Positions 7,998-18,775 of a stretch of 64,000 nucleotides of DNA are shown here, piece after piece. This stretch comes from Bacteroidales bacterium (GTDB taxonomy: Bacteria; Bacteroidota; Bacteroidia; Bacteroidales; F082). The stretch covers positions 19,559 to 83,558 of the forward strand of contig JAKIVD010000016.1 of the NCBI GenBank assembly GCA_021647205.1, in the 5' to 3' direction. A program made the position numbers and the translations under genes. Positions within the stretch are counted from its first letter, which is position 1; each line of letters begins with the position of its first letter. The notes beneath the pieces were generated by a model that did not search any database, had not been told where the DNA came from, and worked only from the letters and a program-made list of their open reading frames with translations.

Positions 7998-9005
7998 CTA
8001 AAAAGAGGGTGAATTTATTGCTCTAATGTGTCTTCTTTTTGCTTCACTGAAAATACAGAAATCCCAGGCCAGTGATAATTCATGCGAGCCGCCCGACCCG
8101 CTAAGTTTGGAGACGGTAACATCGTAACTGTAACCAAATCTAATGTGGTTAAAGGTGATGCCGACCAATGCGATGAAAGCATCCGGGTTTTGAAAGTTAT
8201 GCCTGAACCAGGCCCCGACAACCAACGGGCTTTTCTTAAGGTAAAGCCCTAAATTCAACTGGTGAAACTTGTCTTGTTGCATGTAGAGTATATTGGGCTG
8301 AAGAATAAAGTCATCAGGATCATCATTCCCGAGCATGCCCTGTGTAATATTAACTGTAACACCACCGTGTGCGGTTATTTTCATGGGTAATTTTGAATTC
8401 GGATCATCATAAAACGAAAGATTGGGTTGGGTAAGGTGGTCAACTGCAACACCTACAAACCACTCGTCGTAATAACCCAGGACAGCACCTGCTGAAAAAT
8501 CAACAACCGAAACATTGTCTTTTGGAGGACGGTTTTCGGCAGTGGGGTTATCAATTTCCCCGGTGGTGGGGTTGATTTGGTCGGCAAAAATCAGTTTGTC
8601 CCATTCCAGCCGTTCCTGATAATAGCCGCCTTTCACCCCAAAACTAATCACAATGGGGTCGCTTACCTTTAATTTATAGGCATAATATAAACTGGCTGAC
8701 GTTCTTGATAAAGCGCCATCCCCCTGTCTGTCGTTCATAACCAAAACACCGAAACCACTGTTGATTCCCGGCAGGTTTTGATCATACGAAAGGTTATAAG
8801 TAACGTAGGCATTTGAAAAATTACGCCACTGATTCCTGTAGTTTAAGATGGCCCTGCCACATTCGGTTGCACCGGCAAGGGCAGGGTTTAAATACAAAGG
8901 GTTGGCATAGAACTGCGAGAATTGCGCGTCCTGAGCCTGGCTTAAACCCCCTGAAACCATTAAAACAAAGAATATTACTAAACGAGAATATCTGTACATC
9001 CGCAC
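7998..9005 (-). CDS. PorP/SprF family outer-membrane protein
   Basis: Predicted outer-membrane barrel of the type IX membrane protein PorP/SprF family, which helps attach or export specific T9SS products. After a signal peptide (about 1-25) the mature N-terminus QDAQFSQFYANPLYLNPALA is the family signature. Alternating amphipathic strands run to the C-terminus. Length 335 aa is typical. It lies 36 bases upstream of gldJ in the same direction and diverges from porU. Bacteroidota often carry many PorP/SprF copies, so whether this is the core PorP cannot be told here. Confidence 0.88.
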   Translation of the reverse strand: MRMYRYSRLVIFFVLMVSGGLSQAQDAQFSQFYANPLYLNPALAGATECGRAILNYRNQWRNFSNAYVTYNLSYDQNLPGINSGFGVLVMNDRQGDGALSRTSASLYYAYKLKVSDPIVISFGVKGGYYQERLEWDKLIFADQINPTTGEIDNPTAENRPPKDNVSVVDFSAGAVLGYYDEWFVGVAVDHLTQPNLSFYDDPNSKLPMKITAHGGVTVNITQGMLGNDDPDDFILQPNILYMQQDKFHQLNLGLYLKKSPLVVGAWFRHNFQNPDAFIALVGITFNHIRFGYSYDVTVSKLSGSGGSHELSLAWDFCIFSEAKRRHIRAINSPSF

Positions 9006-9198
9006 TTCTTTACTTGGTTTTGGTTTTCAGCCTACAATATTACGACCTTTTTTTTAGACCTTGTTAAATAATTGCTAATTTTTTTATTTTCCTGATTAAG
9101 TATGTTACTTTGCAAAATAATTTGACGCATTGAACGTTAGTAAGACCAATCTTATTGCCAGTTAACGAACATTTTTACAGCCCTAAACCTGACAAAAT

Positions 9199-12100
9199 AT
9201 GTTGCAACGAAAATACTTAATCTTTTTCACCTTCCTGCTGCTTTGCCTGACAGGCTACACGATACCTTATACGTTTTCTGAACGAATAAGTTGGCATGCC
9301 ATCCAAAAATTTGAGGTTCAAGAGGGAGTCTTCATCGAACGTATCTCGTTCGAGGGTGCCTATTATTCTGATATTGAGTCGCTGCCTCAATTTGTCAGAC
9401 TGTTCCCCATTCACACCGAATCAGCTATTGTTAATGTGTTTTTAACGAATACAACTTTCGTTCCGGCAACCATTGAAGAAACGGAGATCCTTTTGAAATC
9501 GGCCAATCCGGGAACCAAAATCAACGTGCAGGGATCAATTGTTGTTTCGCGGAAGGAGCCTTTTTTGAGGGTTGAAATACTGCCTGTTAAATGGAATGCC
9601 GGGAAAAAGATCTTTGAAAAACTGCTTTCCTTTGACATTGTGGCCGAAGTAGAAGACATCCCCGCCCCCGCTTTCAGGGAATTGACTTCCACCAGTAATT
9701 CGGTACTTTCTTCCGGCGACTGGTTTAAGGTAAAAGTGGATAAGAGCGGAATGTTTAAAATTACTTATGGGGAACTCAAAACGATGGGTTTTGATGTAAG
9801 TGCTAACCCGCGGCGATTTGCCGTTTTTGGTAATGGTGGAGGCGTTTTGCCCGAGAAAAATACCGACTTCAGATATGATGATTTAGTTGAAAACCCCATT
9901 GTTGTGGTTGGTCAGGCGGACGGAAGCTTTGATGAAGGGGATTATATTTTATTTTATGGCGAAGGCCCGGTTGTGTGGAAATACAACAAATTGACAGATC
10001 GCTTTTATCACCAGAATAATTATTACGATGATTATTCCTATTACTTTATCACCATCCTGGGGAAGGACGGAAAACGCATTGAAGAAGCCGAACCGCCCGA
10101 AGGGCCTTTCGACCTCCAGGTTGAGGATTTTGATGATTACGCTTATCATGAAATTGACGAAATCAACCTTGCTGGTTCCGGAAGGGTCTGGTACGGGGAA
10201 ACCTTTGATTTTGAAAATACCTATGAATTTACATTTTCCTTCCCGAATTTGATTACCCTCTCGGGGACAGGTTATTACAAAGGTAATTTTGGCGCGCGGG
10301 CCTTTGAACCGAGTTCGTTTAGTGTATACTTGAATAATGTACTGCTGAAAACAGTCGGAATGCCCAAAGTGTCGAGCAGCAACCGTTACCAGATTGCCCA
10401 AAAACAGGAAACAGAATTCCCCTTTACACCTAAGAATGAACAATTGACAGTTAAACTGGTTTACCAGCGTTCGTCGAGCAGCGCTACCGGTTACCTTGAT
10501 TATATTGACCTGAATGTCCGGAGAAACCTGGTGATGGCAGGCAATCAGATGGCTTTCAGAAAAAAAATTAATGCCCAGGATTATTCTGTCGCCCGCTACA
10601 TTTTGGGCAATGCAAACGCAGGGATTACCGTCTGGGATATTACCGAAGCGGTAAACCCGAAAAAAATGAAGACGCAACCCTCTTCGGGAAAACTGATTTT
10701 TGATGCCCCTGCAGACACTTTAAGGCAATTTATCGCTTTCGACGGACAAGCCTTCTTCCAAACCGAGTTTGTTGCAAAAATTGAAAACCAGAACCTGCAC
10801 AGTGTTAAAAATGTCGAATACCTTGTTATTTCCCACCCCGATTTCTTGACAGAGGCAAAACGCCTCGCAGAATTTCATCGTGCACAGGACGGGATGAGCT
10901 ATTTTGTCACTACTCCCGAACACATTTATAATGAGTACGCTTCCGGTTCGCAGGACGTTACGGCCATCCGCGATTTCATCAAAGGCCTGTACGACCACAG
11001 TGATGCCGGTAAAGAAGTGAAGTACGTTTTACTTTTCGGCGATGCATCCTACGACTACAAAGACCGCATGAGCGACAACACGAATTTTGTCCCCTGCTGG
11101 GAGTCGATTGAGTCGCTGAATATTGTGAACTCCATTGCTTCGGATGACTATTTTGGTTACCTGGACGATGGCGAGGGCATCTCCTCCACCGACAAAGTTG
11201 ACGTGGGGATTGGCCGTTTTGTTGTGGGCACACCCGAAGAGGCGGCAATGGCCGTGGATAAATGTATCCATTACGCCACCAATACTGATGTTGTGATGGA
11301 ACCCTGGCGGAATATTATTACATTCCTCGCTGATGATGAAGATGCAAACAGGCACCTGAAAGATGCGGAAATACTTTCCGGTTTTCTGACGGACAACCAC
11401 CCGGTTTACAATATTGACAAAATTTACCTTGACGCCTACCAACAGATATCCACACCTTCCGGCCAGAGGGCGCCGCTGGTCAACCAGGCGGTATTCGATC
11501 GCATTGAGCAGGGCACCATGATCTTCAATTATTCGGGTCATGGTGGTGAGATTGGCCTGGGACATGAACGTTTCCTTACAATTTCGGATATCAATTCATG
11601 GAAAAATTATGATAAACTGGCTGTTTTCATTACTGCAACCTGCGAGTTTAGCCGCTACGACGACCCGACCAGGGTTTCTGCCGGCGAACTGGTTTTCCTG
11701 AATGATAAGGGTGGGGGGATTGCCCTGTTTTCAACTTCGAGGGCGACTTATGCGAGCGCGAACCTGGCGCTAAACCTTGCCATTTTTAAAAACAACATGT
11801 TCGACAAAATCGACGGGGAATACCCCCGCTTCGGCGACATCGTCAGGAACTCGAAGACACTGGGCGGAAGTAACGATAAAAAATTCCTCCTTTTGGGCGA
11901 CCCTGCACTAAGGATGGCCTATACCGAACATACGGCAAAAACGGTAAAAATCAATTCAAACATCATTGTTGAAGATTCCCCTGACACACTCAGGGCTTTG
12001 TCGATGGTTAGGATTGAAGGTGTTGTTACCGACGACAAGGGTGACATCTTATCCGACTTTAACGGGACACTTTTCCCCAGGGTACTCGACAAAGCCGCAC

Positions 12101-13014
12101 AGATAAGAACACTTAAAACAGACCCCGGAAGCATCGTGACGGATTTCTACCTTTATAAAAACCTGCTTTTTAATGGAAAAACAAGCATTGACAACGGCAG
12201 CTTCGAATTCGAATTTATGATGCCGAAAGATATTGCTTACAAATACGGCTTCGGACGCATCAGCTATTATTTAAAAGATGAAGTGACAGACGGAAACGGT
12301 TACTACCAAAACTTTATTATTGGAGGCGTTGACGACAATGCACAGGAAGACAATGCAGGCCCTGAAATCACCATGTTTATGAACGATACCACCTTTCTGC
12401 CGGGCGGGCGGACAGACGAGAACCCATTGTTGCTGGCATACATAGAAGATGAAAGTGGAATTAACACCACGGGCAATGGCATCGGACATGACATAACAGC
12501 CGTTATTGACGAGGACCAGAACCTGAGCTTTAACCTGAACACTTATTACGAGTCGGAAAAAAACAGTTTCAACAAAGGGACGGTGAATTATCCCTTCAAG
12601 GACCTGGAAGACGGTGAACATGTGCTGAGTTTAAAAGTTTGGGATGTTTACAACAACTCTTCAATAGCCTACCTTAACTTTTTGGTTACCCATACCGAAG
12701 ACCTCGTTATTGAGAACCTGATGAATTACCCCAATCCCTTTATGTCGGAAACCAGTTTCGTTTTCGACCATAACCAATCGGGACAGGAACTGGATGTAAG
12801 CATTCAGGTGTTCAATTCGGCGGGAATGCTGGTGCGCACTCTGGAGTCGCGCATCACATCCGAAAGTTATAAATCGCCGCCTATTAAATGGGATGCCCGG
12901 ACTGACGGTGGCAGCGTGATTGGAAATGGATTTTACGTTTATCGCCTAATTGTAAGGAGGCAGGACGGCAGTACCGCCGAGGCCAGGTCGAAGCTGGTTT
13001 TTGTTAAGCGGTAA
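9199..13014 (+). CDS. porU: PorU-like T9SS sortase, copy 1
   Basis: Surface cysteine peptidase (gingipain-like C25 fold) of the type IX system, which removes C-terminal sorting domains from cargo and attaches it to the surface. The 1271-residue protein has a signal peptide (about 1-22), a long beta-rich N-terminal region, and a C25 domain beginning near YLVISHPDFL. The likely catalytic His is H781 in NYSGHGG and the Cys is C815 in TATCEFSR. A C-terminal sorting-like domain starts at NYPNPF; known PorU keeps its own. It is the first gene of the plus-strand porU-porU-porV-ispF cluster, next to a near-identical-length paralogue. Confidence 0.9.
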   Translation: MLQRKYLIFFTFLLLCLTGYTIPYTFSERISWHAIQKFEVQEGVFIERISFEGAYYSDIESLPQFVRLFPIHTESAIVNVFLTNTTFVPATIEETEILLKSANPGTKINVQGSIVVSRKEPFLRVEILPVKWNAGKKIFEKLLSFDIVAEVEDIPAPAFRELTSTSNSVLSSGDWFKVKVDKSGMFKITYGELKTMGFDVSANPRRFAVFGNGGGVLPEKNTDFRYDDLVENPIVVVGQADGSFDEGDYILFYGEGPVVWKYNKLTDRFYHQNNYYDDYSYYFITILGKDGKRIEEAEPPEGPFDLQVEDFDDYAYHEIDEINLAGSGRVWYGETFDFENTYEFTFSFPNLITLSGTGYYKGNFGARAFEPSSFSVYLNNVLLKTVGMPKVSSSNRYQIAQKQETEFPFTPKNEQLTVKLVYQRSSSSATGYLDYIDLNVRRNLVMAGNQMAFRKKINAQDYSVARYILGNANAGITVWDITEAVNPKKMKTQPSSGKLIFDAPADTLRQFIAFDGQAFFQTEFVAKIENQNLHSVKNVEYLVISHPDFLTEAKRLAEFHRAQDGMSYFVTTPEHIYNEYASGSQDVTAIRDFIKGLYDHSDAGKEVKYVLLFGDASYDYKDRMSDNTNFVPCWESIESLNIVNSIASDDYFGYLDDGEGISSTDKVDVGIGRFVVGTPEEAAMAVDKCIHYATNTDVVMEPWRNIITFLADDEDANRHLKDAEILSGFLTDNHPVYNIDKIYLDAYQQISTPSGQRAPLVNQAVFDRIEQGTMIFNYSGHGGEIGLGHERFLTISDINSWKNYDKLAVFITATCEFSRYDDPTRVSAGELVFLNDKGGGIALFSTSRATYASANLALNLAIFKNNMFDKIDGEYPRFGDIVRNSKTLGGSNDKKFLLLGDPALRMAYTEHTAKTVKINSNIIVEDSPDTLRALSMVRIEGVVTDDKGDILSDFNGTLFPRVLDKAAQIRTLKTDPGSIVTDFYLYKNLLFNGKTSIDNGSFEFEFMMPKDIAYKYGFGRISYYLKDEVTDGNGYYQNFIIGGVDDNAQEDNAGPEITMFMNDTTFLPGGRTDENPLLLAYIEDESGINTTGNGIGHDITAVIDEDQNLSFNLNTYYESEKNSFNKGTVNYPFKDLEDGEHVLSLKVWDVYNNSSIAYLNFLVTHTEDLVIENLMNYPNPFMSETSFVFDHNQSGQELDVSIQVFNSAGMLVRTLESRITSESYKSPPIKWDARTDGGSVIGNGFYVYRLIVRRQDGSTAEARSKLVFVKR

Positions 13015-13078
13015 CGACTGGCCAAGCCAACGAATTTAGTGTTTTCTTTGTCAAATGATTGAATGCCTGAAAAAAAAT

Positions 13079-16000
13079 ATGAGAAAAAATACTTCAAACC
13101 GTTTACTTCCCTTCTTCATGCTGCTTTTGTTGCCACTGGTCTTTGTCGGGCAAAAGGAGATGACGGTTCACTTAAACTGGGAAGGAATCCGGTCGCAACA
13201 AACCGTTAGGGGGCTGTCAGTAAACTATCTCTCCTTTGAAGGTGCTACCAATTTGTACGAGTTCGGGGCATTGCCGGTCTATTCATTTTCCATGCCTTCC
13301 CCCGGGGAATTTTTAAACTACGAACTCAGCTTTTCCGGCATTGTTGCCGACACTGTTCCGGAAGAAGTGGCCACAACCCTCACTGACATCGACATGGTCC
13401 GCAGCGAAATCCAGTACCGTTTGGTCAGAAACAATGATGGGTTCAAGCTTTTTATCCTTCCTTTTAGCTTGTCCGAAGATAAAAGCATACTGTTGAAACT
13501 CAACAATTTTAATGTACTGGTGGATATTGTCCCTGCCGAAGACCACTTGAAAAAGCCGGTGTCGGCAGTTAATTACTCGGGAGAATCGGTATTAAATACG
13601 GGAACATGGTTTAAGCTGGGCATCGTGAATACGGGCATCCACAAGCTTAGCTACGCAGATTTGCAGAAAATGGGACTTGACCCCGGGCAGATTGCTCCTG
13701 ACCAACTGGGTATTTTTGGAAATTATTCCGGAATGTTGCCCGAATACAACGGCGACCCACGGCTTGACGACTTACAGGAAAACACCATCTTTGTTTCGGG
13801 AGCGGAGGATGGAAAATTCGATGAGGGTGATTATGTTTTGTTTTATGCCAAATCAGCGGTTCACTGGCGCTACAATATTTTTACCGGACGTTTCGATCAC
13901 CGTAACAACCTTTATGCCGATACAACCTTTTATTTTTTCACGCCTGATAAAGGGAACAACAAACGAATAAGTACGACAAACAGCTCAGAACAAAGCCCCT
14001 CCGAAACCATTGACAGCTATTATGACTTTGCAGCCCATGAACGCGATCTGGAAAACCTGGTTTATTCAGGGAAAGACTGGTTTGGTGAGCGCCTCAGTCT
14101 CGATACCAGCGAGCGGACTTTTACTTTTCATTTTCCCGGCCTCAAAACCGACCAGCCTGTTTACATGAACTTTGAAATGGTGATAAGGGCATACGAAAAT
14201 ACTTATTACCGCATATTTGTGAACGATGAAATCGTTATCGACTCCACCCGGATACTGGCGATTAATAACAATGGCGCTTATGCCCGGGAAACCAAAAAGA
14301 AGATCACTTTTTTTGCTGACAGCGAGGACCTCGAAGTCAAAGTGAAATATTATACAAACCTCGGAACTTCCATTGCCTGGATTGATTTTATTGAACTCAA
14401 TGTAGAAAAAGAATTGAGGTTCGATGGTGGACAGATGGGCTTTCGCGACCCCCACACGGCTGCCGCTGGTAACATTACCCGCTTTAACTTCAGCGGGGCA
14501 CCTGAAAGTTCAACCGTATGGGATATTTCTGATTTCCACAACCCGGTTAATGTAAATTACGTCATGGAAGATGATGGCAGTATGCACTTTACGCTCCCTA
14601 CAGACACCATCCGCGATTTTATTATTTTTGATGAAACATCAGCCTATTCACCGGTTGTTACCGAAACGGTTGCCAACCAAAACCTGCATGGTATTTCACA
14701 AGTCAACCTGGTTGTGGTAAGCCCCGGGATTTTTCTGGACCAGGCCAGGCGTTATGCCAATATCCATCGCGAACTCGACGGGATGACAGTTGAGGTTGTT
14801 TCGCTCGACCAGGTTTACAATGAGTTTTCCTCCGGTTCGCAGGATGTAAGTGCCATCAGGGATTTCATGCGTATGTTGTGGAAAAAAGGTGCCTTTGGCG
14901 GGGAGTCCGGTTTTCTGGCCTTGTTTGGCGACGGTTCCTTCGATTATAAATACAGGGTCCGCGATAATACAAACATGGTCCCCACTTACCAGTCCGACAA
15001 TTCGCTGATACTGACGAAATCTTTCGCAACAGATGATTACTTCGGCCTGCTCGATGACGATGAAGGCCTGAACGCAAGTGGTATACTTGATATTGGTGTC
15101 GGAAGGTTTCCGGTTTCAACAAAGGAACAGGCAAAAACAGCCATCGACAAACTGGAGCATTATTTATCCCGCAATGCCGCCGTCATGCGCGACTGGCGCA
15201 ATGAAATCTGTTTTGTGGCCGATGACCAGGATGGCAACCTCCACCTGAAACAAGCCTCCCAGTTGGTTAATATTATCGACACCATCCCGGCCTGGTTTAT
15301 AACCAACAAAGTTTTTGCCGACGCTTTTACTAAAGTTACCGTCCCCGGCGGGAAAAGATACCCCGATGTGAGCAAACGGATAAAAGATCAGGTTGAAAAT
15401 GGTGCGTTAATCGTAAATTATACCGGGCACGGCGGTTTAATCGGCTGGGCCGAGGAAAGGCTGCTGGAAGTGCCCACAATCAGGGAATGGAAAAACCTTG
15501 ACAACCTCACCTTATTCATTACGGCAACCTGCGAGTTTAGCCGCTTTGATGATCCCGAGTTTGTTTCGGCGGGAGAGTATGCCTTCCTAAACGAAGAGGG
15601 CGGGGCCATTGCGCTGCTTTCAACAACCCGTCTGGCATTTGCCGCTGCAAACATTGTAATTAACCGCCGGATTTATTTTCACCTGATGGAACAGGACAAA
15701 AACGGGGATTATCTGCGCCTGGGCGATCTGGTACGCTTATCTAAAAACCCGTCCAGCCCGTTTTATTTGAACTTTACCTTGTTGGGCGACCCTGCCTTAC
15801 GACTTGCTTATCCAAAATATAATGTGGTCACCACAAAAGTTAACAACAAAATAAGCGGTGAGGTGGCCGATACGGTCCGGGGCATGTCGGTTGTTACTGT
15901 CAGTGGGGAAATAGTTGACCGCTCTGGAAATAAAATACCTGGTTTTAATGGTTTTCTTTATCCCAAAGTGTTCGATAAACCCAGTAAATACAAAACACTT

Positions 16001-16906
16001 GGAAACGATGTGGGAAGTTACCCGGTGGATTTTTACCTGACGGATAAAATCCTGTACGCAGGAAAAATAAGTATAATCGATGGCAGTTTTGAATTTACAA
16101 TACCAATCCCCAAAGATATCTCCTACCAGTACGGTTTTGGGAAGATCAGTTACTATGCCCTTGATACGGCACAGTTTGTTGATGCCTGGGGAAGTTATGA
16201 TGAATTGCTCATCGGTGGCCTGGATGAAAATGCCGAGATTGATGATACGGGCCCCGAGATTGAAATATACCTTGACGACCATAAGTTTGAACCGGGGATG
16301 GTAACATCCAGTAAGCCTTTGCTTATAGCCCATCTTTTCGACGAGCAGGGAATCCACTCAACCGGGCAAAGCCTGGGCCGCGATTTGGCCCTTGTGATGG
16401 ACAAGGACTACAGTAACACCCACATTGTCAACGAATATTTTTCCCCGGATGTAAATACTTACCAGAGCGGTGAAGTGGAATACCAGCTCAGCAACCTCAG
16501 CAAAGGCTGGCACAGCCTTAGCCTGAAAGCCTGGGATTTGCAGAATAATTCTTCTGAGGAAATTATTGATTTTTATGTGGACGACGATGCCGAAATATTG
16601 CTCAGGGAAGTGCTGAATTACCCCAACCCGTTCACAGAAACAACCAAGTTCGGATTTATCCATAACAAAAGCGGCACGAAACTAACCGTCGATATCAGGA
16701 TATACGACATCAACGGGCGGTTTATCGGTGCCCTCAACGAGACCGTCAGTACTTCGGGATACCAGATTCAACCCATCCTCTGGAATGGAAGGGATCAAAA
16801 CGGGCAAGAGGTAAAACCCGGATTGTACACTTACGAAATCTCGGTAACAGACTTTTATGGAAATGTGAGCGTGCAAAGACAGAAGATGATAAAGTTGGGT
16901 GAATAA
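13079..16906 (+). CDS. PorU-like T9SS sortase, copy 2
   Basis: Full-length paralogue of the preceding gene, matching from the N-terminal domain to the NYPNPF C-terminal domain. Shared blocks include GSQDVSAIRDF, NYTGHGG (likely catalytic His784 from this start) and TATCEFSRFDDPE (likely Cys818). Both catalytic residues are kept, so it may be active. The frame is open from 13055, but MRKNTSNRLLPFFMLLL at 13079 is a clear signal peptide and the better start. It lies 64 bases after copy 1, consistent with co-transcription. One copy could have a different cargo or linker preference, which is an inference. Confidence 0.88.
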   Translation: MRKNTSNRLLPFFMLLLLPLVFVGQKEMTVHLNWEGIRSQQTVRGLSVNYLSFEGATNLYEFGALPVYSFSMPSPGEFLNYELSFSGIVADTVPEEVATTLTDIDMVRSEIQYRLVRNNDGFKLFILPFSLSEDKSILLKLNNFNVLVDIVPAEDHLKKPVSAVNYSGESVLNTGTWFKLGIVNTGIHKLSYADLQKMGLDPGQIAPDQLGIFGNYSGMLPEYNGDPRLDDLQENTIFVSGAEDGKFDEGDYVLFYAKSAVHWRYNIFTGRFDHRNNLYADTTFYFFTPDKGNNKRISTTNSSEQSPSETIDSYYDFAAHERDLENLVYSGKDWFGERLSLDTSERTFTFHFPGLKTDQPVYMNFEMVIRAYENTYYRIFVNDEIVIDSTRILAINNNGAYARETKKKITFFADSEDLEVKVKYYTNLGTSIAWIDFIELNVEKELRFDGGQMGFRDPHTAAAGNITRFNFSGAPESSTVWDISDFHNPVNVNYVMEDDGSMHFTLPTDTIRDFIIFDETSAYSPVVTETVANQNLHGISQVNLVVVSPGIFLDQARRYANIHRELDGMTVEVVSLDQVYNEFSSGSQDVSAIRDFMRMLWKKGAFGGESGFLALFGDGSFDYKYRVRDNTNMVPTYQSDNSLILTKSFATDDYFGLLDDDEGLNASGILDIGVGRFPVSTKEQAKTAIDKLEHYLSRNAAVMRDWRNEICFVADDQDGNLHLKQASQLVNIIDTIPAWFITNKVFADAFTKVTVPGGKRYPDVSKRIKDQVENGALIVNYTGHGGLIGWAEERLLEVPTIREWKNLDNLTLFITATCEFSRFDDPEFVSAGEYAFLNEEGGAIALLSTTRLAFAAANIVINRRIYFHLMEQDKNGDYLRLGDLVRLSKNPSSPFYLNFTLLGDPALRLAYPKYNVVTTKVNNKISGEVADTVRGMSVVTVSGEIVDRSGNKIPGFNGFLYPKVFDKPSKYKTLGNDVGSYPVDFYLTDKILYAGKISIIDGSFEFTIPIPKDISYQYGFGKISYYALDTAQFVDAWGSYDELLIGGLDENAEIDDTGPEIEIYLDDHKFEPGMVTSSKPLLIAHLFDEQGIHSTGQSLGRDLALVMDKDYSNTHIVNEYFSPDVNTYQSGEVEYQLSNLSKGWHSLSLKAWDLQNNSSEEIIDFYVDDDAEILLREVLNYPNPFTETTKFGFIHNKSGTKLTVDIRIYDINGRFIGALNETVSTSGYQIQPILWNGRDQNGQEVKPGLYTYEISVTDFYGNVSVQRQKMIKLGE

Positions 16907-16940
16907 CTCAACCCAAATAATAATTCAACAATTAAAACGT

Positions 16941-16948
16941 TAGTTTTG
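16941..16948 (+). promoter_or_regulatory. Candidate internal -7 box for porV
   Basis: TAGTTTTG fits TAnnTTTG in the 109-base gap between the second porU and porV, about 67 bases before the porV ATG. No upstream TTTG at the right spacing was seen, so this is tentative. Confidence 0.35.
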
Positions 16949-17015
16949 CAAACCTTTTTTACCAAGTGGTTTTAGATGGTAATTTAATTAATTAAGAATA
17001 AGAAAAAACAACAGG

Positions 17016-18248
17016 ATGAAATTAAAGATTTTCCTTACTTTAGTGATTATTGCTTCATTTTTAAGTGGTTCGTCACAAACCTACAACAACCTTTCAGGAC
17101 AGGGAAGTGGTGTGAACGTAATTACCACAGCAGTCCCTTTTTTAATGATTGGGCCTGATGCCCGCGCCGGTGGTTTGGGCGATGGTGGTATTGCTACTTC
17201 ACCCGATGCCATGTCGATGCACTGGAACCCGGCAAAATATGCCTTCATCGATCAAAAACTGGGCTTCTCCCTTTCCTATACCCCCTGGCTCCGGAACCTG
17301 GTGAACGACATCAACCTGGCCTACCTGACTTATTTTAACAGAATAGGGGACATGCAGACCATTGCTTTTTCAATGAGGTATTTTACCCTTGGCGAAATTA
17401 CTTTTACCGACAACCAGGGCAATAAAATTGGCGATTTTAAACCCAACGAATTTGCCTTCGATGGCACTTATTCAAGAAAGCTTTCAGAGAATTTCTCGCT
17501 CGCTATTTCGGGGCGTTTTATATACTCTGACCTTACCCAGGGACAGAATGTGCAGGGTGTTGAGACGACGGCCGGAATCTCGGTTGCCGCCGATATTGCC
17601 ATGTACTGGGAAAAAGACGTGGAATGGTTTGAGACCATGGATGCCACTTTTGCCTGGGGAATGAATATTTCCAATATCGGAAACAAAATATCCTATTCCA
17701 CAAGCAATATTGAAAAGGACTTTATCCCTACCAACTTCAGGATTGGGCCGCGTTTGACACTTTTCCTTGATGATTACAACAAGATATCTTTCAGTTTCGA
17801 CATCAACAAACTACTTGTTCCCACACCCCCGATTTACAAACTGGATTCGTCGGGCAACCCAATCCCCATACCCGGTTCGGACCAGTATGAGATTGAAGCG
17901 GGTAAGGACCCCAATGTTCCCGTCATCAGGGGCATGATTCAGTCGTGGTACGATGCCCCCGGTGGTTTTGGTGAAGAAATGAGGGAGTTTAATTATGCCA
18001 TTGGTACCGAATACTGGTACAACGATATTTTTGCCGTGCGGGCCGGTTTCTTCTGGGAAGACAAAACAAAAGGTGCCCGCCGTTATGTTACCCTTGGTGT
18101 AGGACTCAGGTACAATGTATTCGGACTGGACTTTTCTTACCTCGTGCCTGTTTCATCGGTGCAAAACCCCTTGCAGAACACTTTGCGTTTCACCCTTTTG
18201 TTTAATTTCGGTAACGTAACGAAAAAGACTACCACCCCGGCAGGATAA
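17016..18248 (+). CDS. porV: T9SS outer-membrane protein PorV
   Basis: FadL-like outer-membrane barrel that collects cargo from the SprA translocon and delivers it to PorU in the attachment complex. A signal peptide (about 1-21) is followed by ITTAVPFLMIGPDARAGGLG and SPDAMSMHWNPAKYAF, the recognised N-terminal signature of PorV/LptO. Beta strands run to an aromatic C-terminal strand (LRFTLLFNFG). Length 410 aa is typical. It follows the porU pair on the same strand, and its TAA overlaps the ispF ATG by one base. Confidence 0.93.
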   Translation: MKLKIFLTLVIIASFLSGSSQTYNNLSGQGSGVNVITTAVPFLMIGPDARAGGLGDGGIATSPDAMSMHWNPAKYAFIDQKLGFSLSYTPWLRNLVNDINLAYLTYFNRIGDMQTIAFSMRYFTLGEITFTDNQGNKIGDFKPNEFAFDGTYSRKLSENFSLAISGRFIYSDLTQGQNVQGVETTAGISVAADIAMYWEKDVEWFETMDATFAWGMNISNIGNKISYSTSNIEKDFIPTNFRIGPRLTLFLDDYNKISFSFDINKLLVPTPPIYKLDSSGNPIPIPGSDQYEIEAGKDPNVPVIRGMIQSWYDAPGGFGEEMREFNYAIGTEYWYNDIFAVRAGFFWEDKTKGARRYVTLGVGLRYNVFGLDFSYLVPVSSVQNPLQNTLRFTLLFNFGNVTKKTTTPAG

Positions 18249-18727
18249 TGAACCCCTACAGGATTGGCTTCGGTTATGACGTGCACAAATTATCCCCCGG
18301 CAGGAGCCTCATTGTTGGGGGGGTAACTATTCCACATTCCAAAGGAGCTAAAGGGCATTCGGATGCCGATGTGCTGCTGCACGCCGTTACCGATGCCCTG
18401 CTGGGTGCTGCCGCTTTGGGTGATATTGGTACCTATTTCCCGGATACGGATCCCCGATTTAAGAATATGGATAGTATGGTGATTGTAGCAAAGGCGGTGT
18501 TGCTGCTGAAAGAAAAGAATTTTACAATAGGTAATATTGATGCCACCGTCGTTTTACAAAAGCCAAAAATCAGTCCCCACATTCCTGAAATGAGAAAACG
18601 GCTTGCTGCTGTTCTCGGGATTGACATTGGAGAGGTCTCAATTAAAGCAAGCACTACCGAACACCTGGGTTTTGCCGGCCGCGAAGAAGGTATTGCAGCT
18701 TATGCCGTAGCGATGCTTATTTCCTAA
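18248..18727 (+). CDS. ispF: 2-C-methyl-D-erythritol 2,4-cyclodiphosphate synthase
   Basis: Fifth enzyme of the MEP isoprenoid pathway; it cyclises CDP-methylerythritol 2-phosphate and releases CMP. The metal-binding block GYDVHKL (residues 9-15), GHSDADVLLHAVTDALLGAA (about 38-57), GDIGTYFPDTDP and the C-terminal STTEHLGFAGREEGIAAYA are complete. Length 159 aa is standard. The ATG overlaps the porV stop (TAATG), so translation is probably coupled. No functional tie to T9SS is known to me. Confidence 0.96.
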   Translation: MNPYRIGFGYDVHKLSPGRSLIVGGVTIPHSKGAKGHSDADVLLHAVTDALLGAAALGDIGTYFPDTDPRFKNMDSMVIVAKAVLLLKEKNFTIGNIDATVVLQKPKISPHIPEMRKRLAAVLGIDIGEVSIKASTTEHLGFAGREEGIAAYAVAMLIS

Positions 18728-18775
18728 AACGGAATGGACAACTAAGCTGATCGGGCTGAAACCGTCCCCCCCAAA

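Noticed and set aside
9949..10677. Long minus-strand frame of 242 residues inside the first porU
   Set aside because: Its translation has no recognisable motif, and the porU frame is fully conserved there.
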